This document shows, one piece after another, positions 43,787-52,270 of a stretch of DNA of 64,000 nt. Below the pieces are notes generated by a model. That model saw only the letters and a list, made by a program, of their open reading frames with translations. It was not told where the DNA came from and ran no database searches. The translations under genes and the position numbers were made by a program. Within the stretch, counting starts at the first letter, position 1. Each line of letters begins with the position of its first letter. The DNA is from Aminipila luticellarii. GTDB lineage: Bacteria; Bacillota; Clostridia; Peptostreptococcales; Anaerovoracaceae. The stretch spans positions 806,001 through 870,000 of the forward strand of contig NZ_CP035281.1 of assembly GCF_004103735.1 (NCBI RefSeq), written 5' to 3'.

Positions 43787-44353
43787 TTATATGGGATAAT
43801 CCAGAAAGGGTGTAGGGGGTGTTTTTTTATCATAAAAGTGCCACCATTCACGGTCATAACCTTCAAAGCCGACTTTTTCCATAACCTTTTTCAAATATAA
43901 TGCATTTTCTCTGCCCTTCTCTGAAATATCGGGACAAGACAGGCTTGCTTTTTCTGTAAAATCATCAAATCCGGAAGGCATTTCTAATTCATTTCCGTTT
44001 TTATCTACCAAGGTGAGATCTACACAAAGACCGTTCAAATGAGTAGCTCTAAAGTTTTTTAAGGTATGCATGTCCGGCGGGATTGCCACAAAATCTGGGT
44101 CCGGTAATACTTCAAAGAATTTCTTTTGAGCTCGAATGGGCCGATATGCATCCCATATTTTTACGGAGTAACCGTCTGATTTAAAAATATTTTTAGCTTC
44201 AATTAAGAGCTTCGCCGTATTTTTATTTATATAGCATTCACCTGATTCGTAAATGATCCGACCAGTAAAGTTATCCGGCGTAGCATATTTTAATTCAATA
44301 ATAAAGTCTGAGTCTAAGTCCAATAGTCTGATCAAATCTCCTTTTTTTTCCAT
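43787..44353 (-). CDS. D-alanyl-D-alanine dipeptidase (VanX/DdpX family)
   Basis: Zinc dipeptidases of this family hydrolyse D-Ala-D-Ala released from or destined for peptidoglycan. The 188-aa protein has the family zinc ligands in ATHLNGLCVDLTL (His and Asp, about 106-118) and EWWHF (about 173-177, the catalytic Glu and third ligand), plus the substrate-binding AYRPIRAQ. No signal peptide is visible, so it should act in the cytoplasm. I start at ATG 44353 because GGAGGT lies 8 bp before it; the frame extends upstream without such a site. No VanH or VanA ligase is near, so scavenging of wall dipeptides fits better than vancomycin resistance. Confidence 0.88.
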   Translation of the reverse strand: MEKKGDLIRLLDLDSDFIIELKYATPDNFTGRIIYESGECYINKNTAKLLIEAKNIFKSDGYSVKIWDAYRPIRAQKKFFEVLPDPDFVAIPPDMHTLKNFRATHLNGLCVDLTLVDKNGNELEMPSGFDDFTEKASLSCPDISEKGRENALYLKKVMEKVGFEGYDREWWHFYDKKTPPTPFLDYPI

Positions 44354-44592
44354 TAAAGTACCTCCATGTTGTGATATATATTGTATTAAAGCAAAGATTA
44401 TGCCAAAATGGGTTTTTGGAGACGAGTAAAGCATGAACCGGTAGCATGAGTTATGTAATATTCCAACATTTTATTTCTAATTACTATACATATAAGCAAG
44501 CTTGCAAACTTGAGAACAGGACAGAAAAAAAGTTGTGTATTTTGAAGCTTTATTAAAAAATACTGCTAAAATAGAAAGAACCGTATAAATGA

Positions 44593-44610
44593 TGTTCAAA
44601 AAAATGAACT
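44593..44610 (+). promoter_or_regulatory. Candidate enhancer (UAS) for a sigma-54 activator
   Basis: TGTTCA-AAAAAA-TGAACT is an inverted repeat with a 6-base spacer. The same arrangement is found in the longer palindrome at 50523-50552, in front of the other sigma-54 promoter. It lies about 95 bp upstream of the -24 element. Confidence 0.6.
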
Positions 44611-44704
44611 GAATGTTATAAAAAGTGAACTTAAAGCTTGCAGATACAACACAATATATCGGGCATTTAAGAGATGACATGGGGTTACGCCGTATTTTAT
44701 CCGC

Positions 44705-44720
44705 TGGCACAATATTTGCT
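44705..44720 (+). promoter_or_regulatory. Sigma-54 (-24/-12) promoter of the permease-deacylase-hydrolase operon
   Basis: TGGCAC-N5-TTGCT matches the sigma-54 consensus at every key position. It lies about 185 bp before the permease start, in a 550-bp gene-free stretch that otherwise shows only the upstream palindrome. Confidence 0.85.
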
Positions 44721-44905
44721 TATATTTAATGGCAGATGCATCAAGTTTATATTATAAATCTGTCAGGGGGAAATAGTATTATATACAAGTTAAAATATGT
44801 GTATATGATCACTCAGAGTAAATGCTAGCTGATTCAGGAAAGAAGGGATTGATTTCTTGATTTTAAAATCATATTGAAAATGAATTGTGTTAAGGAGAGA
44901 TAATC

Positions 44906-46300
44906 ATGGAAAACAAATCAACAACTGTTGGAAATGGAAAATTCAAACGTGAGATCGGATTATTTGGCGGTATAAGCTTGGTCGCCGGCATGACAATCGG
45001 GTCAGGTATTTATTATCTTGGAAGCTATGTATTAGAGCGTACCCATATGAGCATGGGGCTGGCTCTGATATGCTGGATTATTGGCGGTATTGTATCCATA
45101 CTGGGCGGGCTCTGTTTTGCCGAGCTTGGAGCCTCTATGCCTGTACAGGGAGGTATGACTACATATCTCAGCAGAGCCTATAATCCTGCGGTTGGGTTTA
45201 TTAATGGATTCTGTTTATTCTTGGCAAACGGATCCGGCTCTATTGCGGCATTGGCAATAGCTTGTGTGACTGTCTTTGCCGGTACGTTTGCAATAGGGGA
45301 AATGACGGTAAAGATCTTAGCAATCATTATAATAGTATTGTTTACGGCACTGAACCTGCGAGGCGTTAAATTTGCGTCTTTGTTTCAGAATTTTACAATG
45401 GTCGTCCGAGTCATACCGATTATTCTTATTATTGCCCTAGGCCTTGCCTTAGGAAATGAAACACCAGATTTGAGCTTTGTTCCGGCAGGCAACAGCACAG
45501 GCTTTACTTTTGGAGGTATGGTTACAATAATTGCCTATGCGACCTTTGCTTCTTTATGGGCATATGAAGGCTGGACGAATTTGAATACCGTAGCCGAAGA
45601 AATGAAGAATCCCAGAAGAGATCTTCCTCTTTCTATTATTCTTTCTCTGGGCTTTATTATGATTATATATACTTTATTTAATTTTGCCATATATAAGGTT
45701 ATTCCGGCTAATGAAATTACGGATATGATGAAAGCAGGAAATATTTATTTTGGCAATGAGGTAGCAAATCGGCTGATGGGCAATTTTGGATACTGGATTG
45801 TTTTGATCGGCATGGTAGTAGGAATCCTTGGAACGGTAAACGGAGATATTTTAACTTTTCCGCGTACCTATTATGCTATGGCAAAGGATGGCTATTTTCC
45901 AAAATCATTTGCCAAAATTAATCCTGTAACCGGTGTACCTTCTGCTGCTATCCTTGCATCTTCTGCTGTAGCGATTATCATGGTGCTACTGAGAAATTTA
46001 GAGCAGCTGACGGATCTGGTAATATTTACGAGTGCGGCTTTGAATACTTTAGCCATTTTCGCCGTTTTAATATTCAGAAAGAAATACCCGGATATGGAAC
46101 GCCCTTATAAAGTATGGGGAGGACCCGTTACAGTTGCTGTTACTTTGATACTATTTGGCGTTCTGCTAGTGAATCAGCTGATCACCGATCCGATGAATTC
46201 CTTGATAGGGCTGGTAATCCCACTTGTTGGATATTTTGTATATTTGTATTTTAAAAAGGTAAACGGCGGAGCAGATTATACAGGAAAAAGTATAGAGTAG
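44906..46300 (+). CDS. APC-family amino acid permease 1
   Basis: An amino acid/polyamine/organocation superfamily transporter with 464 aa and about twelve membrane segments. The first helix carries the typical unwound motif GGISLVAGMTIGSGIYYLG (about 18-36). The conserved YATFASLWAYEGWTNLNTVAEEMKNPRRDLP (residues about 212-242) is the family signature around helix 6. It is first in the sigma-54 operon with a D-aminoacylase-type hydrolase and a serine hydrolase, so it probably imports their substrate (a D-amino acid derivative or peptide). GGAGAG precedes the ATG. Confidence 0.9.
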   Translation: MENKSTTVGNGKFKREIGLFGGISLVAGMTIGSGIYYLGSYVLERTHMSMGLALICWIIGGIVSILGGLCFAELGASMPVQGGMTTYLSRAYNPAVGFINGFCLFLANGSGSIAALAIACVTVFAGTFAIGEMTVKILAIIIIVLFTALNLRGVKFASLFQNFTMVVRVIPIILIIALGLALGNETPDLSFVPAGNSTGFTFGGMVTIIAYATFASLWAYEGWTNLNTVAEEMKNPRRDLPLSIILSLGFIMIIYTLFNFAIYKVIPANEITDMMKAGNIYFGNEVANRLMGNFGYWIVLIGMVVGILGTVNGDILTFPRTYYAMAKDGYFPKSFAKINPVTGVPSAAILASSAVAIIMVLLRNLEQLTDLVIFTSAALNTLAIFAVLIFRKKYPDMERPYKVWGGPVTVAVTLILFGVLLVNQLITDPMNSLIGLVIPLVGYFVYLYFKKVNGGADYTGKSIE

Positions 46301-46325
46301 CAGTTAGAAAAAAGAAGGTTAAAAA

Positions 46326-47684
46326 ATGAAAACAGTATTAATAAAAAATGGGCATGTAGTGGATCCTTTAAATGGTTTGGAGGAAGATTTGAATATTTTG
46401 ATACGAAACGGTAAAATTGCTGATTTGACCCATGAGCTTCCTCAAGCCGATTGCTGCATTGACGTAAAAGGAAAAACGGTCTGTCCCGGATTTATCGATA
46501 TACATATGCATGAGGATCCCTATGATCAGGAGAAGGGGTTATTGGATAAAAGCATTGCAAAATCAATGGCTCTAATGGGAGTGACAACGGCTGTCGGAGG
46601 AAATTGCGGAGATAATGTTATGGACCCTTCCCGGTATTTGGATATTTTAGACCGAGAAGGTACGGCAACCAATCTTGGGCTTTTAGCAGGCCACACTTTT
46701 ATACGAAAGGCTTGCGGGAGAAGCGATAAGTATTCTCCCGTCAGTCAGCAGACCCTAGAGAAAATGTATCAGTATGGTGAAAGGTGTTTGCAAGAAGGTT
46801 GCTTTGGCATTTCCTTTGGGTTAAAATATGTACCGGGGACTTCCTGTGAGGAATTGACTAAAATGGCAAGCTTGTGCAATAGCGGTCACAAATTAATAGC
46901 TGCACATGTCAGGTATGATGTGGAGCGCGTATTCGAAGCGGTAAAGGAAATGGCAGATGTAGGAAAGCGATTAGAGCTGCCTGTCCAAATCTCCCATATA
47001 GGGAGTATGGGAGGATATGGGCAGATGAAAGAATTACTTGGGGATATAAGAAAATATCAACAGGAAGGGATTGATATAAAATGTGATTGTTATCCTTATG
47101 ACGCTTTCAGTACGGCTATTGGAGAAACCACTTATGATGATGGATTTCTGAAACTGTATGATTCCGACTATAACAATATTTTGATTTGTGATGGGAAATA
47201 TGCGGGAAAACGATGTACGAAAGCTATATTTGATGAATTGAGAGCCACGGCACCGGAAACCATGACGGTGGGGTACTTCATGAAGGAAGAGGATATCGCG
47301 CTGGCTATGCTGGAGCCTGAAATCATGGTAGCAAGTGATGGGATTCGAAATGGAGATCAGGGTCACCCACGTGCGGCTGGCACCTTCCCGCGATTTATTA
47401 ATAAATACGTTAAAACAGGCAAGCTGCCTTTGATGGATGCCATTCGTAAAATGACAGAGATGCCGGCAAGCCGCTTGGGATTAAAAAATAAAGGTAATTT
47501 AACGATCGGATCCGATGCAGATATTGTGGTATTTAATTATGATACCATTGAGGATCAGGCGACTTATGAACAGCCTGCGCTTCCCCCTGCTGGCATGGAC
47601 TATGTGCTGATAGGAGGAAAAGTAGCGGTGTCGGAAGGAAAATTGGTTTGTGATAGTCTGGGAAGAACGGTTAGGTGTAAATAA
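46326..47684 (+). CDS. D-aminoacylase/N-acyl-D-amino-acid deacylase-like amidohydrolase 2
   Basis: A 452-aa amidohydrolase related to the deacylase at 9105 but shorter. It starts KTVLIKNGHVVDPLNG, has the metal motif GFIDIHMHED (about 58-67), an AAHVRYD/QISHIGSMGG pair supplying further histidines, and a late MVASDGIRNGDQGHPRAAGTFPRF corresponding to the catalytic Asp region. The C-terminus IGGKVAVSEGKLV closes the beta-sandwich. The likely reaction is hydrolysis of N-acyl-D-amino acids or related amides. Second gene of the sigma-54 operon. Confidence 0.85.
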   Translation: MKTVLIKNGHVVDPLNGLEEDLNILIRNGKIADLTHELPQADCCIDVKGKTVCPGFIDIHMHEDPYDQEKGLLDKSIAKSMALMGVTTAVGGNCGDNVMDPSRYLDILDREGTATNLGLLAGHTFIRKACGRSDKYSPVSQQTLEKMYQYGERCLQEGCFGISFGLKYVPGTSCEELTKMASLCNSGHKLIAAHVRYDVERVFEAVKEMADVGKRLELPVQISHIGSMGGYGQMKELLGDIRKYQQEGIDIKCDCYPYDAFSTAIGETTYDDGFLKLYDSDYNNILICDGKYAGKRCTKAIFDELRATAPETMTVGYFMKEEDIALAMLEPEIMVASDGIRNGDQGHPRAAGTFPRFINKYVKTGKLPLMDAIRKMTEMPASRLGLKNKGNLTIGSDADIVVFNYDTIEDQATYEQPALPPAGMDYVLIGGKVAVSEGKLVCDSLGRTVRCK

Positions 47685-47720
47685 CGGAAAAGAGTTCAGA
47701 AAGCATAGGAGGAAAGTTTT

Positions 47721-48479
47721 ATGAGAGATGAAATAATAGAGAAAATATCGAAAGCGGACGGAAAAGTAGGGTTTTATTATAAAAATTTAGTTACCGGAGA
47801 AGAAATTAAGTTCAATGAAAATGAGACTTTTAGACCGGCAAGTGTTATAAAGCTGCCCATTTTTGCTGAGATATCACGACGTGACGCCCTAAAAACGGCG
47901 GATATGGCAGAAAAAATTGTGATTAAAAACAGTGAAAAGGTACCGAGCTGCGGTGCTCTAACGCTGTTTACGGATGAGCCGGCAGTAGATATCCGAACCC
48001 TCTGCAATTTAATGATTGCTATAAGCGATAATACGGCAACAAATGTTCTGATAAAAAGATTCGGTATAGAAGCCTTAAATGAAGGGTTTCGTATAATGGG
48101 CCTGGAAAAGACAAGGGTAAACCGGTTGCTGTTTGACATGGAGGCAGCGGCACAGGGGAAAGAAAATGTCGTTGTTCCCCAAGAGATTGGCAGGCTTTTA
48201 GAAAAAATCTATCGGAAAGAATTTGTGAATGAGGAAGTCTCTGAAAAAATTGCGGAAACATTGCTGGCTCAGCAAGTCAACCATAAGATTCCGGGAAGAC
48301 TGCCTGAAGAAATTGGAGTGGCACACAAGACAGGGGATGATGATGGCATTACTAATGATGTTGGAATTGTATATGCAAAGGAACCTTTTGTAATTGTTTT
48401 TCTATCGAATGAAACGGATGTACCTGCATTTGAACAAATTATCCGGGATGTGACTTATCAATGTTGTCAATTGCAATAG
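47721..48479 (+). CDS. Beta-lactamase-fold serine hydrolase (class A-like), copy 3
   Basis: This 252-aa protein has all three superfamily motifs: SVIK (ASVIKLPIFAE, about 42-45), SDN (AISDNTATN) and KTG (AHKTGDDDG). The class A Glu166 position is not conserved (TRVNRLLFDMEA in its place), so a role in beta-lactam breakdown is doubtful. It lacks a signal peptide. It is the third gene of the operon with the APC permease and the amidohydrolase, the same pairing seen at 8335-10706, which suggests the hydrolase and deacylase act in sequence on one imported compound. AGGAGGAAAG precedes the ATG. Confidence 0.82.
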   Translation: MRDEIIEKISKADGKVGFYYKNLVTGEEIKFNENETFRPASVIKLPIFAEISRRDALKTADMAEKIVIKNSEKVPSCGALTLFTDEPAVDIRTLCNLMIAISDNTATNVLIKRFGIEALNEGFRIMGLEKTRVNRLLFDMEAAAQGKENVVVPQEIGRLLEKIYRKEFVNEEVSEKIAETLLAQQVNHKIPGRLPEEIGVAHKTGDDDGITNDVGIVYAKEPFVIVFLSNETDVPAFEQIIRDVTYQCCQLQ

Positions 48480-48556
48480 GATATTTTAAGAGATTATAAA
48501 TCAAATTCGGAAAATATAGAAATAGAGAAAAATATACAGTCAAAAGAATCCATAAT

Positions 48557-48609
48557 AATGTTGAGGCAGAAATCCCGGCTAAAGGGACTTCTGCCTCAAC
48601 ATTTTTATT
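48557..48609. terminator. Bidirectional terminator before the sigma-54 activator 2 gene end
   Basis: AATGTTGAGGCAGAA and TTCTGCCTCAACATT form a 15-bp perfect stem, with a T-rich tract after it. It sits between two convergent genes and touches the stop codon of the minus-strand activator. Confidence 0.88.
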
Positions 48610-50431
48610 TGATACCATATTTTTTTAATTTATTATAGAAACAGGTTTTCCCAATTCCCAGATATTCAAAGGTCTTAATATAGTCCTGTTCATTTAATTT
48701 CAAAGCTTCAAGGATTACTTTTTTTTCATAAGCAGCCATCAATTTATCCAATGTTTTTTCGCGGATATCGATGCCTGCTGTATTTTCTGCCCGTTTCAGC
48801 ATAAGATGTTCAGGATAGATGACTTCTCCTTCCGAAAGAACAAAGGCTCGTTCAATAATATTTTCTAATTCCCGTACATTCCCCGGATAGTTATAAGAAA
48901 GAAGCATTTTATTAGCCTGAACAGAGAGAACCTTATGTTCATCGAGAGAGGCATTATTTTTTTTCATATTATAGTCGATCAACTGGCTTATATCTTCTTT
49001 ATGTCTTTTTAAGGGCTCTATATAAATGGGTAGAATATACAGCCGATAAAATAAATCTTCCCGAAAATGCTTATTCTTAATCTCATCTTCTAAATTTTTA
49101 TTTGTTGCTGTAATAATTCTAACATCCACGTGAATTTCTGTATTTCCGCCAACTCTGTAAAAGGATCTCTTTTGTATGAACAATAAAAGCTTGGCCTGCA
49201 TTTCTAGGGGCATATCACCGATTTCATCCAGAAAGACAGTTCCTTCATCTGCTATTTCAAAAATACCTTTTTTGCCATCCGGACGTGCTCCGGTAAAAGC
49301 ACCATTTTCATAGCCGAATAATTCACTTTCTAGTAATTCTTTTGGTATAGCGCAGCAATTAATTTCTACAAAGGGAAATTTATTGCGTTTACTTTTTTCA
49401 TGAATTTTTTTGGCGATAAAGGATTTTCCTGTTCCACTTTCTCCTAAAATAAGAATATTTGCATCACTGTTGGCGGCTTTCATTGCTACACGCTTAACTT
49501 CTTTCATAGATAGACTGCTACCAATGATTTCAGGAAATAAATCGTTGGTTTGATAGTGTCTTTTTAGATTTTCTAGTTCATTTAACACTGCATTTAATTC
49601 ATTTTGATTTTTCTCTAGCATAGAAATATCAGACATTGTTAATAAGGCTCCACATCTTTCTTCCCCGATATTGACAGGATGAATGGAGGCCATTACAGTG
49701 AAACCGTTTATATTGCTCAATTTATTTTCAATATATCCGTCACAATTTCCTGAAGCACAGTTTACTAAATCAACTGTTAATGAATTTTCTGCATGAAAGC
49801 TGTAAATGTTTTTTCCTTCTACGTCTAGATTAAACATACCATCTTTTTTCTTGAAAGGAATGCCGCACATGATATCAAACAGAGATTCTTTTCTCGCCGT
49901 GTACCCTTTTATCTGATAAAAAGCAAGTTCCTTATTTCTTATAATAACTACGTTGGCAATATTTAGAATATAATTTAATTTGTATTCTTTGCTGTCTACG
50001 CAAATGGTAGTTTCTTTATTATAATAATCAATGGCACAGTATAATTTTTGTCCGTCCATATTGCATTTAAGTTCATGCGCTTTGTTGTCATTATATTCAA
50101 TTACTGAATAATGAACGGAATTCTTTACATCTTTTTTGCCTATATATAAAAGGCCTTTCTTTTCTAAAGGCTTATCATATTTAACCCCATATGCTTTTAG
50201 GATTTTTGTATTTAAGCCTCCATCATCCTCTCCAACTGAAGTATCTGCAAATAGTAAAATATCTTCTGATTCCAATTTGCCAGCCTGATGGGAGGTTGCA
50301 TTATAACCGGTGAGACCAAGAATTTCTTTTGCTTTAGAATTGTATTTTATAATTGTACCATTTTTGTCAATCAAAATAACCCCTTCGAAAATATATTCCT
50401 CGATTGAAATACTGTCTAAATCTTTATACAT
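48605..50431 (-). CDS. Sigma-54-dependent transcriptional activator 2 (PAS domain)
   Basis: A 608-aa enhancer-binding protein. It has an N-terminal PAS-like domain (EEYIFEGVILIDKNGTIIKYNSKA, about 10-33) and a second sensor region ending near residue 275. The AAA+ domain shows Walker A GESGTGKSFIAKKIH, the sigma-54 contact motif GAFTGA, and VFLDEIGDMP. A Fis-like HTH closes it (TFEYLGIGKTCFYNKLKKYGIK). I start at minus-strand ATG 50431 with AAGGAAAGG upstream; the frame extends to 50779 only through the divergent promoter region. It is divergent from the permease operon at 50726 and convergent with the operon at 44906, both of which have sigma-54 promoters it probably controls. Confidence 0.93.
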   Translation of the reverse strand: MYKDLDSISIEEYIFEGVILIDKNGTIIKYNSKAKEILGLTGYNATSHQAGKLESEDILLFADTSVGEDDGGLNTKILKAYGVKYDKPLEKKGLLYIGKKDVKNSVHYSVIEYNDNKAHELKCNMDGQKLYCAIDYYNKETTICVDSKEYKLNYILNIANVVIIRNKELAFYQIKGYTARKESLFDIMCGIPFKKKDGMFNLDVEGKNIYSFHAENSLTVDLVNCASGNCDGYIENKLSNINGFTVMASIHPVNIGEERCGALLTMSDISMLEKNQNELNAVLNELENLKRHYQTNDLFPEIIGSSLSMKEVKRVAMKAANSDANILILGESGTGKSFIAKKIHEKSKRNKFPFVEINCCAIPKELLESELFGYENGAFTGARPDGKKGIFEIADEGTVFLDEIGDMPLEMQAKLLLFIQKRSFYRVGGNTEIHVDVRIITATNKNLEDEIKNKHFREDLFYRLYILPIYIEPLKRHKEDISQLIDYNMKKNNASLDEHKVLSVQANKMLLSYNYPGNVRELENIIERAFVLSEGEVIYPEHLMLKRAENTAGIDIREKTLDKLMAAYEKKVILEALKLNEQDYIKTFEYLGIGKTCFYNKLKKYGIK

Positions 50432-50522
50432 CGTGTATTCCTTTCCTTCAGTTCCTATTTTGATATGATTATAATTAATATACTTTAAAAGAAAAGAAAA
50501 AACAATACATTTCTCTATCAAT

Positions 50523-50552
50523 GAAATCTGTTCACATATATGAACAGATTTC
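50523..50552. promoter_or_regulatory. Palindromic enhancer for the sigma-54 activator
   Basis: GAAATCTGTTCA and TGAACAGATTTC are perfect 12-bp inverted arms around CATATA. A further half-site (TGTGAAC) follows near 50558. It lies about 100 bp before the -24 element and next to the activator gene, and shares TGTTCA-N6-TGAAC with 44593-44610. Confidence 0.75.
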
Positions 50553-50649
50553 ACTATTGTGAACTTATCATTTTTTTTGCACGATCTAATTTTGCCATTC
50601 AGCCTTGAAAACACTGGACGTAAGCCGAATGTATACAAAAGAATTATTT

Positions 50650-50665
50650 TGGCATAAAAATTGCT
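50650..50665 (+). promoter_or_regulatory. Sigma-54 (-24/-12) promoter of the permease-lysA-hydrolase operon
   Basis: TGGCAT-N5-TTGCT matches the sigma-54 consensus with one change (T for C at the sixth base). It lies about 60 bp upstream of the permease start codon. Confidence 0.82.
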
Positions 50666-50725
50666 TTTTATATTATCGATTAAATAAGAGAAGAATCTCT
50701 TAACATTATTACAGGAGGTATAAAA

Positions 50726-52180
50726 ATGGATTCTAAAACGGAAAGTAAAGAAATGCAAAGAAGTCTGAAACCAAGGCATATGGTCATGATTTCCATTGGC
50801 GGAGCAATCGGAACAGGGTTATTTGTAGCAACGGGAAGTTCTCTTAGTACTGCCGGACCCGGAGGGGCGATAGTAGCCTACGGAATTATTGGTATCATGG
50901 TTTATTTTCTTATGACAAGTCTTGGGGAGATGGCCACACATCTGCCCGTTGCCGGCTCTTTTGAAACGTACGCAACCAGGTATGTAGATTCGGCTCTTGG
51001 TTTTGCACTTGGCTGGAATTATTGGTATAACTGGGCTATTACGGTGGCATGTGAACTGGTTGCAGGGGTTATTGTTATAAAGTTTTGGCTGCCGGATGCG
51101 TCCGAATTATTAATTTGCGTATTATTTTTAGCTCTTTTATTTGGGTTGAATTATTATTCAGCCAGATCCTATGGGGAAAGCGAATTTTGGTTCGCAGGGA
51201 TTAAGGTAGTCACCATTATTATCTTTCTTGTTGTGGGCATATTAATGATTCTGGGGGTTTTAGGCGGTCATTCACCCGGATTCTCCAATTGGACCCTTCA
51301 AGATGCTCCTTTTGTGGGGGGATGGGCATCCCTTGTAAACATTTTCATGGTGGCAGGATTTTCATTCGGAGGCGTTGAAATCGTGGCCGTAGCTGCCGGC
51401 GAAAGTGAAGACCCGAAAAAAAATGTACCGAAAGCGATTAAGACCATATTCTGGAGAATTATGCTCTTTTATGTTGGGGCAATCATTGTTATTGGCTTTT
51501 TACTGCCTTACACAGATCCGAATCTGTTGAAGGGAGATATTGATAATGTGGCTGTCAGTCCGTTCACTTTAATTTTTGAAAGAGCCGGGTTAGCAGCGGC
51601 CGCTTCTGTTATGAATGCGGTGATTCTTACCTCCATTCTTTCCTGCGGAAATTCATCACTTTATGTGTCTTCCCGTATGTTATATGCTTTAGCTAGAGAA
51701 GGGAAAGCGCCGAAGATATTCAGCAGGCTGAACAAACGCGGAGTTCCTGTTATATCCTTGCTGGCGACCACAGCAATCGGTGCGGTATGCTTCTTGACAA
51801 CCAAAATTGGAGAAGGTACTGTATATGCATGGCTGGTGAATGCCGCAGGCCTGGCCGGATTTATTACCTGGTTCGGCATTGCTATCTGTCATTACAAATT
51901 TAGAAAGGCCTTTCTGGCTCAAGGACATGATTTGTCTGAATTGCAGTTCAAAGCAAAATTCTATCCCTTTGGACCAATCTTTGCCATGGCGTTATGCATC
52001 ATTGTAATTCTAGGACAGAATTATGCAGCTTTTCTCGGCGGAACAATAGACTGGAAGGGCATTTTGGTATCCTACATTGGTTTGCCTTTGTTCCTGATAC
52101 TATATGTTGCTTATAAAATCATTAAGAAAACAAAGATCATAAAACCAGAAGACGCTGATTTATCCGGGGTTGAGGAATAG
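50726..52180 (+). CDS. APC-family amino acid permease 2 (AAT type)
   Basis: A 484-aa amino acid permease with twelve predicted membrane segments. It opens RSLKPRHMVMISIGGAIGTGLFVATG (about 12-37), the hallmark of the bacterial amino acid transport (AAT) branch. Other typical stretches are YNWAITVACELVAG, GVEIVAVAAGESEDPKKNVPKAI and SCGNSSLYVSSRMLYALAREGKAP. AGGAGGT precedes the ATG. It is transcribed from the sigma-54 promoter with a LysA-like decarboxylase and a serine hydrolase downstream; its substrate is unknown, with a D-amino acid or diaminopimelate as candidates from context. Confidence 0.92.
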   Translation: MDSKTESKEMQRSLKPRHMVMISIGGAIGTGLFVATGSSLSTAGPGGAIVAYGIIGIMVYFLMTSLGEMATHLPVAGSFETYATRYVDSALGFALGWNYWYNWAITVACELVAGVIVIKFWLPDASELLICVLFLALLFGLNYYSARSYGESEFWFAGIKVVTIIIFLVVGILMILGVLGGHSPGFSNWTLQDAPFVGGWASLVNIFMVAGFSFGGVEIVAVAAGESEDPKKNVPKAIKTIFWRIMLFYVGAIIVIGFLLPYTDPNLLKGDIDNVAVSPFTLIFERAGLAAAASVMNAVILTSILSCGNSSLYVSSRMLYALAREGKAPKIFSRLNKRGVPVISLLATTAIGAVCFLTTKIGEGTVYAWLVNAAGLAGFITWFGIAICHYKFRKAFLAQGHDLSELQFKAKFYPFGPIFAMALCIIVILGQNYAAFLGGTIDWKGILVSYIGLPLFLILYVAYKIIKKTKIIKPEDADLSGVEE

Positions 52181-52270
52181 AGTATCAGAAGAAAATAATA
52201 AAACGCGTTTATTAAATTTATTACATAAGATCAAAGCTTACATATACGAAAATATATTAGGAGGAATAGT

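Noticed and set aside
43787-44353. Vancomycin resistance (vanX) locus
   Set aside because: No VanS/R, VanH or VanA-type ligase gene is nearby; the dipeptidase fits the surrounding peptide-use genes.
50432-50779. N-terminal extension of sigma-54 activator 2
   Set aside because: The open frame runs on but covers the divergent promoter and palindrome; the RBS and PAS start support ATG 50431.
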